Positions 9,198 to 18,042 of a stretch of DNA of 59,127 nt are shown here, piece after piece; the stretch's first letter is position 1, and every line of letters begins with the position of its first letter. Source of the stretch: Oscillospiraceae bacterium (GTDB lineage: Bacteria; Bacillota; Clostridia; Oscillospirales; Oscillospiraceae); assembly GCA_022792945.1 (NCBI GenBank), contig JAAWBZ010000028.1:1-59127 (forward strand), given 5' to 3'. A program made the position numbers and the translations under genes. The notes beneath the pieces are model-generated. The model saw nothing but the letters and a program-made list of their open reading frames with translations. It was not told the origin of the DNA and did no database searches.

Positions 9198-9234
9198 TAA
9201 GAACGAGATTGAAATTTGAAGGAGTTGTTTTCCA

Positions 9235-10203
9235 ATGCCCCTTGTCACCTCTGCTGAAATGTTCAAGAAAGCCTACAACGGCGGCTACGCCGTGGGCGCT
9301 TTCAACGTCAATAACATGGAGATCGTCCAGGGCATCACCGAGGCGTGCCGCGAGGAGCGCGCGCCGGTGATCCTCCAGGTCTCCAAGGGCGCGCGGGCCT
9401 ACGCCAACCACACGTACCTGGTGAAGCTGGTGGAGGCCGCCGTTGCCGAGTGCCCCGAGATCCCGGTGGTGCTGCACCTGGACCACGGCGACAGCTTTGA
9501 GACCTGCAAGAGCTGCATCGACGGCGGCTTCACCTCCGTGATGATCGACGCCAGCTCCAAGCCCTTCGCCGAGAACATCGAGATCACCAAGAAGGTCGTC
9601 GAGTACGCCCACGACCGCGGCGTGGTGGTGGAGGCCGAGCTGGGCGCCCTGGCCGGCATCGAGGACGAGGTCCAGGTGGCCGCCGAGGATTCCCACTATA
9701 CCCGCCCCGAGGAGGTGGAGGAGTTCGTGTCCAAGACCGGCTGCGATTCCCTGGCCATCGCCATCGGCACCAGCCACGGCGCGTACAAGTTCACCGCTGA
9801 GCAGTGCACCCGCAATGAAAAGGGCGAGCTGGTCCCGCCCCCCCTGCGCTTCGACATTCTGAAGGAAGTGGTCAAGCGTCTGCCGGGCTTCCCCATTGTG
9901 CTCCACGGCTCGTCCTCGGTGCCCCAGGCGTATGTGCAGATGGTCAACGCCAACGGCGGCAAGATGCCCGACGCCGTAGGCATTCCCGAGTCTGAGCTGC
10001 GTGAGGCGGCCCGCAGTGCTGTGTGCAAGATCAACATCGACTCTGACCTCCGTCTTGCCATGACCGGCACCATCCGGCAGTACTTCGCCGAGCATCCCGA
10101 TCACTTCGATCCCCGCCAGTACCTCAAGCCCGCCCGCGCCAACATCAAGGAGCTGGTCCGCCACAAGCTGGTGGACGTCCTGGGCTGCGCCGGGAAGGCG
10201 TAA
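9235..10203 (+). CDS. fba: class II fructose-bisphosphate aldolase
   Basis: The 322-residue enzyme cleaves fructose 1,6-bisphosphate to glyceraldehyde 3-phosphate and dihydroxyacetone phosphate. Class II features are plain: HLDHGDS with the general base Asp83 and zinc ligand His84, GTSHGAYKF with zinc ligand His181, and VLHGSSS with His224 and the phosphate-binding Ser residues. Length and the start (AAGGAG 11 bases before the ATG) are normal. It is transcribed divergently from the phosphofructokinase gene, pairing two consecutive glycolytic steps around one 170-base control region. A perfect hairpin ends the gene. Confidence 0.96.
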   Translation: MPLVTSAEMFKKAYNGGYAVGAFNVNNMEIVQGITEACREERAPVILQVSKGARAYANHTYLVKLVEAAVAECPEIPVVLHLDHGDSFETCKSCIDGGFTSVMIDASSKPFAENIEITKKVVEYAHDRGVVVEAELGALAGIEDEVQVAAEDSHYTRPEEVEEFVSKTGCDSLAIAIGTSHGAYKFTAEQCTRNEKGELVPPPLRFDILKEVVKRLPGFPIVLHGSSSVPQAYVQMVNANGGKMPDAVGIPESELREAARSAVCKINIDSDLRLAMTGTIRQYFAEHPDHFDPRQYLKPARANIKELVRHKLVDVLGCAGKA

Positions 10204-10220
10204 ACCAACCGCGCAAACTC

Positions 10221-10252
10221 AAGCCGGCGCTCCGGAAGGAGCGCCGGCTTTT
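10221..10252 (+). terminator. intrinsic terminator after fba
   Basis: Perfect 13-bp stem (10221-10233 with 10238-10250), loop GGAA, then a short T-run. Confidence 0.85.
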
Positions 10253-10261
10253 GCAAGGGCG

Positions 10262-10290
10262 TTGCCTTTTTTCACCCCGTGGGCTATAAT
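10262..10290 (+). promoter_or_regulatory. sigma-A promoter for rarA
   Basis: TTGCCT (10262-10267), 17-base spacer, perfect TATAAT (10285-10290). Its position inside the upstream open frame excludes the GTG at 10279 as start of the gene. Confidence 0.75.
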
Positions 10291-10314
10291 AGCCGCAGAA
10301 GGGACGGATGCCTT

Positions 10315-11574
10315 ATGTACCAACCGCTGGCCGACCGGCTGCGGCCCCAGACCCTGGACGACGTCTGTGGGCAGGACCATATTCTCGGGCCGGGGGCCAT
10401 GCTCCGGCGGATCGTCGATTCCGGGCGGATCCCCAACCTCATCTTCTACGGCCCCTCCGGCGTCGGCAAGACCACCGTGGCCAATATCATCGCCCGTACC
10501 ACCCGGAGAGAGCTGCGCCGGCTCAACGCCACCACCGCCTCGTCCCAGGATATCCGCGATATCGTCGCCCAGATCGGCACCATGATGGCCCCCAGCGGCA
10601 TCCTCCTCTACCTGGACGAGATTCAGTATTTCAACAAGAAGCAGCAGCAGTCCCTGCTGGAGCACATTGAGACCGGCGGCATCACCCTCATCGCCGCCAC
10701 CACTGAAAATCCCTACTTCTATATCTACAACGCCATTCTCAGCCGCTCCACGGTGTTCGAGTTCCGCCCCATCGCCCCCGAGGCCGCCCTGCGGGCGGTC
10801 CTGCGGGCCAAGGAGCGGCTGGAGGCAGAGAGCGGCATGGTCGCCGAGGCCGAGGAGGGTGCGCTGGAGCACGTGGCCCGGGCCTGCGGCGGGGACCTGC
10901 GGAAGGCCATGAACGCCGTGGAGCTGCTCTTCGCCGCCGGGGAGGACGGCGGGCGGGTGTGGATCACCTGCGCCGACGCCCGGGCCGTCACCCAGAAGTC
11001 CGCCATGCGCTACGACCGGGACGGCGACGGCCACTACGACATTCTCTCCGCCTTTCACAAGTCCATCCGCGGCTCGGACCCTGACGCGGCCCTCCACTAC
11101 CTGGCGCGGCTGCTGGAGGGCGGTGACCTCTCCGCCCCCTGCCGCCGCCTGCTGGTCATCGCCAGCGAGGACGTGGGGCTGGCTCATCCCCAGGCCATTG
11201 CGGTGGTGAAGGCGTGCGTGGACGCCGCGCTGCAGATCGGCCTGCCGGAGGCGCGGCTCCCCCTGGCGGAGGCGGCGGTATTTCTGGCCACCTGCCCCAA
11301 GTCCAACTCCGTGACCACGGCCATGGAGGCGGCTATGGCGGACCTGAAGGCCGGCAGGACCGGCGACGTCCCCGCGCACCTCAAGGACGCCCATTATGCC
11401 GGCGCGGCCCGGCTGGGCCGCGGCCTTACCTACCGGTTTCCTCACGATTTCCCCAGCCACTTTGTCCCCCAGCAGTACCTGCCCGACGCTTTGCAGGGCG
11501 CGAAATACTACGAATACGGCCCCAACAAGACCGAACAGGCGGCCAAGCGCTACTGGGACGCCGTCAAGGGGTGA
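10315..11574 (+). CDS. rarA: replication-associated recombination protein A (AAA+ ATPase, RarA/MgsA)
   Basis: The 419-residue protein is an AAA+ clamp-loader-like ATPase working at stalled replication forks. Walker A is GPSGVGKT (46-53), Walker B LLYLDEI (97-103), and the C-terminal helical tetramerisation region includes the family-typical DVPAHLKDAHY and FPHDFPSHFVPQQYLPD. The ATG at 10315 follows AGAAGGGA and a consensus promoter. The 3' end overlaps by 11 bases the end of the convergent S1-domain gene. This arrangement leaves no room for a terminator between them, so each transcript should run into the other's 3' end. Confidence 0.95.
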   Translation: MYQPLADRLRPQTLDDVCGQDHILGPGAMLRRIVDSGRIPNLIFYGPSGVGKTTVANIIARTTRRELRRLNATTASSQDIRDIVAQIGTMMAPSGILLYLDEIQYFNKKQQQSLLEHIETGGITLIAATTENPYFYIYNAILSRSTVFEFRPIAPEAALRAVLRAKERLEAESGMVAEAEEGALEHVARACGGDLRKAMNAVELLFAAGEDGGRVWITCADARAVTQKSAMRYDRDGDGHYDILSAFHKSIRGSDPDAALHYLARLLEGGDLSAPCRRLLVIASEDVGLAHPQAIAVVKACVDAALQIGLPEARLPLAEAAVFLATCPKSNSVTTAMEAAMADLKAGRTGDVPAHLKDAHYAGAARLGRGLTYRFPHDFPSHFVPQQYLPDALQGAKYYEYGPNKTEQAAKRYWDAVKG

Positions 11575-12469
11575 ACACCGTCTCGGGCTTCCCTGGCAGC
11601 GGACCGTAGCGCCAGGCGTCCAGATGCCCTTCGGTCTGGGTATAGCGCAGGGGCTGACGCGGCAGCGCGGCGGCGTCCAGGCGGCCGATGATGGCCAGCT
11701 TGACCTTCATCTTCTCCGGCAGGATGGTCTTGATGTACACCGAGACGCCGTCGCCTACCCGGAGCGTGCCGTCCGGCTCAGCCAGACCCGAGAGGTTGGG
11801 CGTCAGCTCCACGAACACGCCGTAGTCCTTCACGCCCCGGACGATGCCCGGCACCGTCTGGCCCGGGCGGAAGCGGGCGGCGTTCCCGGCCCAGTCTCCC
11901 AGCAGCTCCTTGTGGGTCAGGCACAGGCGGCGGGCGGCGTGGTCCACGGCGGAGACGACAGCGCAGATGCGCTGGCCCTCAAAAAAGCGGTCGGCGCTGT
12001 GCTCGATCCGCGCCACTGAGATGTTTTCGATGCCCAGGAGGGCGATCACGCCGCACCCCACGTCGCAGAAGGCCCCGAAGGGAGCCAGGTTGACCACCAC
12101 CGCCGGGAGAATATCCCCCGGGCGGGCCGTCCGCATCAGATGGTCCAGCGCCTCCCGCTGCGCCGCCGCCCGGGAGAGGCGGACCACGCCGTCCGGTCCG
12201 ATGGAGGTCACCTTGCAGGCCACCGGATGGCCCACCCGCGAGAGAATGGCCACCTCCCGGACCGTGCCCTCCGCCACGCCCAAGGCCGCCTCGGACCGGG
12301 GGATCACGCCGGGATGGCCGGCCACGGAGATATGGAGATTGTGCGCCTCGTCGCACAGGAGGACCTGGGCGGTGAGGATGCGCCCGGCCTCCCAGGCGCG
12401 GCTCAGGTCCTCCAAAGTCTCGGGCTGGGCGGTATGTACCTGCATGCCCTCGGGAAGATACGTTTGCAT
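11564..12469 (-). CDS. S1 RNA-binding domain protein (ribosomal protein S1-like)
   Basis: A 301-residue protein with three S1/OB-fold segments: a degenerate one (about 28-105), a clear one (about 118-195, with VVVNLAPFGAFCDVGCG) and another (about 205-270, with GIVRGVKDYGVFVEL). S1 repeats bind single-stranded RNA. The length and three-repeat layout match short ribosomal S1-like proteins of Clostridia, suggesting a role in translation or RNA handling rather than a full S1. The ATG has AAGGAAGGGG upstream. It is convergent with and overlaps rarA by 11 bases, and divergent from the DUF951 gene. Confidence 0.82.
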   Translation of the reverse strand: MQTYLPEGMQVHTAQPETLEDLSRAWEAGRILTAQVLLCDEAHNLHISVAGHPGVIPRSEAALGVAEGTVREVAILSRVGHPVACKVTSIGPDGVVRLSRAAAQREALDHLMRTARPGDILPAVVVNLAPFGAFCDVGCGVIALLGIENISVARIEHSADRFFEGQRICAVVSAVDHAARRLCLTHKELLGDWAGNAARFRPGQTVPGIVRGVKDYGVFVELTPNLSGLAEPDGTLRVGDGVSVYIKTILPEKMKVKLAIIGRLDAAALPRQPLRYTQTEGHLDAWRYGPLPGKPETVFTP

Positions 12470-12565
12470 GAAAGATCCCCTTCCTTTCCTTTTTCCATCC
12501 TATGCGGCAGGCTCCGGAATGGGCCGGCCGGACGAAAATTTTCCGTATTTTGAAAGGAGGACCCC

Positions 12566-12760
12566 ATGGACATCCGTCTCGGCGACGTCCTGCTGATGAA
12601 AAAGCCCCACCCCTGCGGTGAGAAGCGCTGGCTGGTGCTGCGCACGGGCATGGACTTCCGCCTCCGGTGCCTCGGCTGCGGCCGGGAGGTGCTGCTGCCG
12701 CGGAGCAAGGCCGAAAAAAACATCCGCGGCGTTCTGCGCCCATCCGACGAAAAAAACTGA
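12566..12760 (+). CDS. DUF951 family small protein
   Basis: A 64-residue cytoplasmic protein preceded by GAAAGGAGG. It matches the DUF951 signature: KKPHPCG near residues 12-18, W about 22, [10 protein letters not shown] (30-39) and LPRSKAEK (44-51). The three Cys (one in PHPCG, two in RCLGCG) could bind a metal. DUF951 genes are widespread in Firmicutes and often sit beside replication or ribosome-associated genes; no biochemical function is established. Confidence 0.88.
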   Translation: MDIRLGDVLLMKKPHPCGEKRWLVLRTGMDFRLRCLGCGREVLLPRSKAEKNIRGVLRPSDEKN

Positions 12761-12824
12761 CATATCCATGGCAAAACCGGCGTATTTTTTCAAAACCAAC
12801 CGGAAAATCCCATACCTTGGCGAG

Positions 12825-12865
12825 AAACAGGCCGCGATCCCCCGGGGATTGCGACCTGTTTTTTT
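12825..12865 (+). terminator. intrinsic terminator upstream of spoIIGA
   Basis: Arms 12825-12840 and 12846-12861 pair with one C-A mismatch and one G-U wobble, followed by a T-run (12859-12865). It ends the DUF951 transcript and insulates spoIIGA. Confidence 0.75.
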
Positions 12866-12883
12866 CCGCCGCCGCGCTATACT
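12849..12883 (+). promoter_or_regulatory. candidate spoIIG promoter with long spacer
   Basis: TTGCGA (12849-12854) and TATACT (12878-12883) are separated by 23 bases instead of 17, directly before spoIIGA. In Bacillus subtilis the spoIIG promoter has an over-long spacer and depends on Spo0A~P. The reverse complement of the -35 region contains GTCGCAA, a partial match to the 0A box (TGTCGAA). The -35 lies in the terminator stem. Confidence 0.4.
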
Positions 12884-12916
12884 TTGTCCATACCGCGGAA
12901 GGGAGGTGGAGCGGCG

Positions 12917-13777
12917 GTGACGGTCTATGTGGATTCCCTGTTTGTGCTCAACGCGCTGATCAACCTGATTCTGCTGCTGGGCAGCGCCCGGATGGGCGGC
13001 GCGCCGGTGTGCCGGGGGCGGATCGCGGCGGCGGCGGCCTTCGGCGGGCTGTACGCGGTGGGGTGCGTGGCCCCGGGGCTGGAGTGGCTCCGGGGGACGG
13101 CGGCACGGCTGGCGGTGATGGCGGGGATGCTGCTGATCGCCTTTGGCTGGCGGCGGGGAACGGTGAAGCTGGGGGCGCTGTTCCTGGGACTCAGCGCGGC
13201 CTTCGGCGGGCTGATGCTGGCGATGCTGCACGTGTTTGGGGTGAGCCTGACCTTGCTTGGCGGCGTGGCCTACTATCCGGTCAGCGGCTTGGCCCTGCTG
13301 CTGACGGCGGCGGCGGTGTACATCCTCACCCGGACCGTGTTCGCCCGCCTGGCCGAGCACACCGGCGGCGAGCTGGTGCCCATCACCCTGCGCTGCGGGC
13401 CGAAAACGGTCAAGCTCACGGCTCTGCGGGACAGCGGCTGCACCCTCAAGGACCCGGTGACGGGCCGGGGCGTCCTGGTAGCCGAGTGGCAGACGGCCCG
13501 GGCGCTGCTGCCGCCGGAGGCAGCAGCGCCCCTCTCCGCGGCGCAGTTCTCCCGGCCCGCGGACCTGCTGCCCCGGCTCTCGTCCAAGGCGGCAGGGGGA
13601 CGGTGGCGGCTGATCCCATACCGTGCGGTGGGCACCGCCGGCGGGCTGCTGCTGGCCATGCAGTGCGACCAAATGGAAGTCGGAAAACAAACGGTGTCGG
13701 GGGCCCTGGTGGCCTTCTCTCCCACGCCCCTCAGCGACGGCGGGGGATACACCGCACTGATCGGAGGAAGGATATGA
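12917..13777 (+). CDS. spoIIGA: sporulation sigma-E factor-processing peptidase SpoIIGA
   Basis: The GTG at 12917, eight bases after GGGAGGTGG, gives 286 residues. Five hydrophobic helices in the first about 145 residues anchor it in the septal membrane, and the C-terminal half is an aspartic protease domain with the active-site motif LRDSG (171-174) followed by the typical [10 protein letters not shown]. SpoIIGA cleaves the pro-peptide of sigma-E after SpoIIR signalling from the forespore. Its stop overlaps the sigE start (ATGA at 13774-13777), the conserved coupled arrangement. Identity is secure from motif and synteny even though overall sequence is divergent. Confidence 0.92.
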   Translation: MTVYVDSLFVLNALINLILLLGSARMGGAPVCRGRIAAAAAFGGLYAVGCVAPGLEWLRGTAARLAVMAGMLLIAFGWRRGTVKLGALFLGLSAAFGGLMLAMLHVFGVSLTLLGGVAYYPVSGLALLLTAAAVYILTRTVFARLAEHTGGELVPITLRCGPKTVKLTALRDSGCTLKDPVTGRGVLVAEWQTARALLPPEAAAPLSAAQFSRPADLLPRLSSKAAGGRWRLIPYRAVGTAGGLLLAMQCDQMEVGKQTVSGALVAFSPTPLSDGGGYTALIGGRI

Positions 13778-14481
13778 AGGAAAAATGGCGCGCGCTTCTC
13801 CTGCGCCTGGGACTGCTCCAGCCGGAGAAGATCATGTACATTGGCGGCAGCGACGTGCTGCCCACACCGCTCAAGGGCGCCGAGGAGCAGGAGCTCATCG
13901 CCCGCCTGGCCCAGGGCGATCCCGAGGCCAAGTCCACGCTCATCGAGCGGAACCTCCGCCTGGTGGTCTACATCGCCCGGCGGTTCGAGAACACCGGCAT
14001 CGGCATCGAGGACCTGATCTCCATCGGCACCATCGGCCTTATCAAGGCCGTGGGGACCTTCAAGCCGGACCGGAACATCAAGCTGGCGACGTATTCGTCC
14101 CGGTGCATCGAAAATGAAATTCTCATGTACATCCGGAAAATCTCCAGCCAGAAGACCGAGGTCTCCCTGGACGAACCCATCAACACCGACTGGGACGGCA
14201 ACGAGCTGCTGCTCTCGGACGTTCTGGGCACCGACGGCGATACGGTCATCCGCCCCATGGAGGAGAACGTGGACCTTCAGCTGCTCCGGCAGGCTCTGGA
14301 GCGCCTGCCGGACCGGGAAAAGCGCATCGTGGTGATGCGCTTCGGCCTGGGCGGGCGGGCTGAGAAGACCCAGAAGGAGGTGGCCGACCTGATGGGCATC
14401 TCCCAGTCCTATATCTCCCGGCTGGAAAAGCGCATTATGCTGCGGCTGCGGCGGGATATTTCGCGGCAGATTTATATTTGA
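13774..14481 (+). CDS. sigE: RNA polymerase sporulation sigma factor SigE (pro-sigma-E)
   Basis: A 235-residue sigma-70 family factor of the mother cell. The N-terminal about 20 residues are the pro-sequence, with the processing region before [12 protein letters not shown]. Region 2 is nearly invariant ([44 protein letters not shown]), then [18 protein letters not shown], and region 4 ends in the helix-turn-helix [19 protein letters not shown]. Translation is coupled to spoIIGA by a 4-base overlap, with GGAGGAAGG before the start. The usual next gene of the cluster, sigG, is absent here; a strand switch follows. Confidence 0.97.
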   Translation: MKEKWRALLLRLGLLQPEKIMYIGGSDVLPTPLKGAEEQELIARLAQGDPEAKSTLIERNLRLVVYIARRFENTGIGIEDLISIGTIGLIKAVGTFKPDRNIKLATYSSRCIENEILMYIRKISSQKTEVSLDEPINTDWDGNELLLSDVLGTDGDTVIRPMEENVDLQLLRQALERLPDREKRIVVMRFGLGGRAEKTQKEVADLMGISQSYISRLEKRIMLRLRRDISRQIYI

Positions 14482-14603
14482 GGCATCCGCCGCAGCCCCG
14501 CAGGCGCAAAATCAGGATGAGGGCAGCAGGCAGGGCAGCTTTGGCGCGGCCCTGCCGTTCCTCTGCCTATCAGCACGGATGCGCCAAAATGGTATTTCAT
14601 CAT
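14472..14603 (-). CDS. candidate 43-residue Cys-containing protein
   Basis: An open frame starting with two adjacent ATG codons behind an excellent ribosome site (GGAAGGAGGGGCAG just upstream) and ending 10 bases inside the 3' end of sigE on the opposite strand. The peptide begins [15 protein letters not shown] and contains SCPACCPH near its middle. No family is recognised. It lies in the 355-base gap between sigE and the MFS gene. The ribosome site is the main support; in a GC-rich genome chance frames of this size are common. Confidence 0.35.
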   Translation of the reverse strand: MMKYHFGASVLIGRGTAGPRQSCPACCPHPDFAPAGLRRMPQI

Positions 14604-14649
14604 CTGCCCCTCCTTCCATAGAGCCATAGAGCGTCCGCTTCGGAAAACG

Positions 14650-14686
14650 AACGCCGGCCTGCGGTCTTTGACCGCAGGCCGGCGTT
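14650..14686 (-). terminator. 17-bp perfect hairpin downstream of the MFS gene
   Basis: Arms 14650-14666 and 14670-14686 are fully complementary with a 3-base loop. On the minus strand CGTTTT follows, a weak T-run, so it probably terminates the MFS transporter transcript. Confidence 0.6.
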
Positions 14687-14836
14687 CCATTCGGAGCGGG
14701 AACACCCGAACAGCCTTATGTGCCTTTCCCGCAAAAAAGGACAAGGCTGAAAATGGCCGAGGGCGCCCGGGAAAAGACCGTGGCATCAAAACCGATGTCT
14801 TTCCGGTCACCACCCAGGGGGCCGGTGCTGGTTTGT

Positions 14837-16012
14837 TCAGCGGCGCGGGCCGCCGGCTTTGAGGGCAAAGCCCGTGGCGGCGGCGGCCAGGGCGCAGCAG
14901 GCGGTGAAGATCATGCTCGCCTGGAGGCTCGACGCGTCGGAGATCGCCGCCATGACCAGGGGCGAGACGGTGGTGGCCGCGTACTGCATAATGACCAGCA
15001 GGGAGCTGGGCAGGCCGCTGCGGTCCTGGTAGCGGGCGCAGCCGATACCGATGAGCACCGGGATGCCGGGGCCTGCCAGGATGCCGCAGACGCCGCAGCA
15101 GGCGATCAGCACCGCCGCGTTCCGGCTCAGTACGCCGATCAGCAGTGCCACGCCGCCCAGGGCCGTTCCCACGCGGAACAGCTTGGCCGGCCCCACCGGG
15201 ATCCGCGGCGAGAAGAACCGCGCCAGCGCCGCGAACACCCAGAACACCGCCAGCGGATACGCCCGCAGCGACGGCGCGCCCAGCACCCGCTCGGTGTACA
15301 GCGTCACCCAGACGATAAAGCCGTTGAAAAACATCGTGTACAGCAGCAGGCACGCCAGAATCACCAGATTCTCGCGATTGGTCACGTATTCCCGAACATC
15401 TGTCCATGTCAGGCGTACTTCCGGCGTGTCGCCGGCCTGGAGCCGCGGGCGCATATAGAAGCAGGTGCAGAGGAAATAGAGAAACGGGACAGCGATGATG
15501 GCCGCCATGATAAAATATGTATTCTGCCACGTCTGCGAGGCGCGGATCCAGGTGATGAACAGCGGCGCCAGCATGGCCCCGACGCCGGAGAAAGCGTGGA
15601 GCGCGCCCAGGTACCGGTTGGCGCTGGCTCCGTTGAGGTCCACGATGAAGGCGTTGCAGTAGCAGTCGCTGCACCCCAGAGCCAGTCCAAAGACGAAGAA
15701 CACCGCCAGCAGGGACGCGTAGCCCGGGACGACGCCCTTGAGCACGATGCACCCCAGCATCACAAGGCCGCTGGCGGCCAGGACCCAGGATTTTTTCACC
15801 CGTCCCTGGAGGAACAGCAGTCCCACCAGGGCGATCAGCGAGCCGGCGCTGGTGATGGAGCTCATGTCGCCCTCCTGCGCCGGCGTCAGGCGGAAAGCGT
15901 CGCTCAGGTCCTTCAAAAGAACCGAGGTCAGGGTGAAGCAGAGGGCGAAGCCGATTACATAAAACAGCATTGCGTGGGTGAAGCGGCGGCGCAGGCGGGT
16001 CTGTGTGTCCAT
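14837..16012 (-). CDS. MFS transporter
   Basis: A 391-residue membrane protein with about 12 hydrophobic helices and a central cytoplasmic loop, as usual for the major facilitator superfamily. The start at 16012 was chosen because ATCAAAGGAGG lies just upstream; the open frame runs on to 16165 without a ribosome site. Sequence features such as LALGCSDCYCNAFIVDLNG in helix 4 and YLGALHAFSGVGAM in helix 5 suggest the sugar/oligosaccharide or FucP/NarK-like branch, but the substrate cannot be called. It is transcribed divergently from the SpoVB-like flippase and followed by a long hairpin. Confidence 0.87.
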   Translation of the reverse strand: MDTQTRLRRRFTHAMLFYVIGFALCFTLTSVLLKDLSDAFRLTPAQEGDMSSITSAGSLIALVGLLFLQGRVKKSWVLAASGLVMLGCIVLKGVVPGYASLLAVFFVFGLALGCSDCYCNAFIVDLNGASANRYLGALHAFSGVGAMLAPLFITWIRASQTWQNTYFIMAAIIAVPFLYFLCTCFYMRPRLQAGDTPEVRLTWTDVREYVTNRENLVILACLLLYTMFFNGFIVWVTLYTERVLGAPSLRAYPLAVFWVFAALARFFSPRIPVGPAKLFRVGTALGGVALLIGVLSRNAAVLIACCGVCGILAGPGIPVLIGIGCARYQDRSGLPSSLLVIMQYAATTVSPLVMAAISDASSLQASMIFTACCALAAAATGFALKAGGPRR

Positions 16013-16152
16013 AGGGCGGCCTCCTTTGATTTCGGGGGGATTTTGGGGATGTTCCCCCATTATACAGGAAAACCGCCGCAATAGATAGAGGCAATTTTGG
16101 AAAAATCCGGCGAGAATTTTACAAATCCAGGCCGCAAAGCGCCAACCATCTC

Positions 16153-16181
16153 TTGCAAACTGCACCGGTTTGGATTATGAT
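16153..16181 (+). promoter_or_regulatory. sigma-A promoter for the SpoVB-like gene
   Basis: TTGCAA (16153-16158), 17-base spacer, TATGAT (16176-16181), 34 bases before the TTG start. Confidence 0.7.
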
Positions 16182-16215
16182 GGGTGTATCCTACCAATAG
16201 AAAAGAGACTGCGCT

Positions 16216-17823
16216 TTGGAAAAACGGAACTCCCTGCTGGTACAGGGGAGCATTTTAGCGGCGGCGGGGCTGATCACCAAGCTGCTGGGCTTCCTCTACC
16301 GCATCCCCATGGCGAATCTGCTGGGGGAGCAGGGCAACGGGATTTACTCCGTGGCCTACAGTATTTATAATATCGCGCTGACGCTCTCGTCCTACGCGCT
16401 GCCCTCAGCGGTGTCCAAGCTGATCTCCGAACGGCTGGGCCGCCGGGACCGGGCCGGCGCGCAGCAGGTGTTCCGCGCGTCGCTGCTGTTTGCGGCGGCG
16501 GGCGGGCTGGCGGCGTTTGCGGCGCTGTACTTCGGTGCAGACTGGCTGGAGAGCGTCTACGGCCGCGAGGGCCTGGCGCGCCCTCTGAAGGTGCTGGGAC
16601 CCACGACGCTGGTGGTGGCCCTGCTGGGTGTCCTGCGGGGCTGGTTCCAGGGGCGGGGCAACATGAGGCCCACGGCGGTCTCCCAGGTTCTGGAGCAGGT
16701 GGTCAACGTGGCGGGGAGTCTCCTTGCCACGTGGCAGATGGTGCGCCTGTATGAGGGCAAGCCCGAGCTGGCCAGCTTCGGCGCGGCCGGCGGCACCGTG
16801 GGCACTCTGGCCGGCGCGGCGGCGGCGCTCCTCTTTATGTGGCTGCTCTACGCTGTGGCCCGCAGCGGGGCTAAGCCCCTGCCGCGGCCCCGGGAGTCCG
16901 ACGCGTCGGTCCGCCGGGCGCTTCTGTGGACCGTGGTGCCCATGATCCTCAGCCAGACCATCTACCAGATGGGCTCCACCGTGGACGACCTCCTCTTCGG
17001 CCGGGCCATGGAGCGGCAGCAGGTGGCCGACGCCGTGGCTGCGGCGGTGCAGGGCGTCTACAACACCCAGTACAACCAGCTGACCACCCTGCCCGTAGCC
17101 ATCACCACGGCCCTGGCGGCGACGCTGCTGCCGGCGATTTCCCTCCTCTGGTCCCGGGGCGAGCGGCGGGAGGCCATGCGCAGGACCCGGACCGTCATCA
17201 AGCTGAACATGGTCGTCGCCATCCCGGCGGCGGTGGGCCTGGCGGTGCTGGCTGAGCCGATCATGACCCTGCTCTTCCCGCGGCTGACGGAATACCGCGA
17301 TCTCTCGGTACAGATGATGGAGACCGGCTCCATCGCCATCGTCTTTTACGCCCTCTCCACCATCAGCGCCGCGGTTTTGCAGGGCGGCGGGCACATGGGC
17401 CTGCCGGCTGTCCATGCCGGCGTCTCCCTGGTCCTCCATGCGGTGCTGGTATACGTGCTCCTGAACTATACAGAGCTGGGCATTCACAGCCTGATCGTGG
17501 GCAACGTGACCTTCCCGCTGCTGCTCTCGCTTTTAAACTGCGCCGCCGTGCGCACCAGGCTCGGCTACCGGTGGGAGACCTTCCACACCTTCACCCTGCC
17601 GGTGCTCTTCTCCCTGCTCATGGGCCTGCTGGCCCGGGGGCTCTACGCGGGGCTGACGGCGCTGAAGCTGGGGACGCTTTTGAGCTTTCTGGTCAGCGTG
17701 GCGGCGGCGGTGGCCTTCTATGGCCTGGCGGTGCTGCGCCTGGGCGTCTTTACCAAATCCGAGTTCCCGGAGCTGCCCATGAGCCGCGTTCTGTCCCGTA
17801 TTGCCGGCATCCCGCAGAAATAA
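16216..17823 (+). CDS. polysaccharide/lipid-linked flippase, SpoVB/MurJ-like (MOP superfamily)
   Basis: A 535-residue integral membrane protein with about 14 hydrophobic segments. The N-terminus (GSILAAAGLITKLLGFLYRIPMA) and LGEQGNGIYSVAYSIYNI are typical of the SpoVB branch of the multidrug/oligosaccharidyl-lipid/polysaccharide flippase superfamily. Members move lipid-linked cell-wall or polysaccharide precursors across the membrane, and the sporulation member is needed for cortex synthesis. It begins with TTG (GAAAAACGG follows) after a weak AAAAGAGA site. It stands alone behind a good sigma-A promoter, so a vegetative role is as likely as a sporulation-specific one. Confidence 0.85.
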   Translation: MEKRNSLLVQGSILAAAGLITKLLGFLYRIPMANLLGEQGNGIYSVAYSIYNIALTLSSYALPSAVSKLISERLGRRDRAGAQQVFRASLLFAAAGGLAAFAALYFGADWLESVYGREGLARPLKVLGPTTLVVALLGVLRGWFQGRGNMRPTAVSQVLEQVVNVAGSLLATWQMVRLYEGKPELASFGAAGGTVGTLAGAAAALLFMWLLYAVARSGAKPLPRPRESDASVRRALLWTVVPMILSQTIYQMGSTVDDLLFGRAMERQQVADAVAAAVQGVYNTQYNQLTTLPVAITTALAATLLPAISLLWSRGERREAMRRTRTVIKLNMVVAIPAAVGLAVLAEPIMTLLFPRLTEYRDLSVQMMETGSIAIVFYALSTISAAVLQGGGHMGLPAVHAGVSLVLHAVLVYVLLNYTELGIHSLIVGNVTFPLLLSLLNCAAVRTRLGYRWETFHTFTLPVLFSLLMGLLARGLYAGLTALKLGTLLSFLVSVAAAVAFYGLAVLRLGVFTKSEFPELPMSRVLSRIAGIPQK

Positions 17824-17951
17824 AACGGGGTTTTTGCAAACAGGACGAAAAAAGCATGGATAATGTGCACAAAATAGAGCATTCGGTTTTGTGGCAGTCA
17901 CCAAAATTCTTTATTTTTAAATTCAATTACAAATATAATGACAAAATCAGC

Positions 17952-17980
17952 TTGAAAAGTACGTTTTTCAGTGGTATACT
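17952..17980 (+). promoter_or_regulatory. strong sigma-A promoter with AT-rich upstream region
   Basis: TTGAAA (17952-17957), 17-base spacer, TATACT (17975-17980). Bases about 17890-17945 are unusually AT-rich and could act as an UP element. It drives the URO-D-family gene, leaving a leader of about 55 bases. Confidence 0.72.
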
Positions 17981-18042
17981 GGGTCCGCGGCTGTAAAAGG
18001 GCCGTCTTTTTGAAAATTGCTTTTCATGAAGGAGGCCGCACG

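Noticed and set aside
9064-9234. Riboswitch in the pfp/fba intergenic region
   Set aside because: Only two compact sigma-A promoters and ribosome sites are visible; no conserved aptamer sequence or terminator hairpin.
10279-10314. GTG start for rarA
   Set aside because: The consensus -10 TATAAT lies downstream of it, so the codon would not be transcribed from that promoter; the ATG at 10315 has a ribosome site.
12667-13773. Upstream extension of the sigE frame to a 604-codon open frame
   Set aside because: It overlaps DUF951 and spoIIGA in another frame; sigE has its own ribosome site and the conserved ATGA overlap with spoIIGA.
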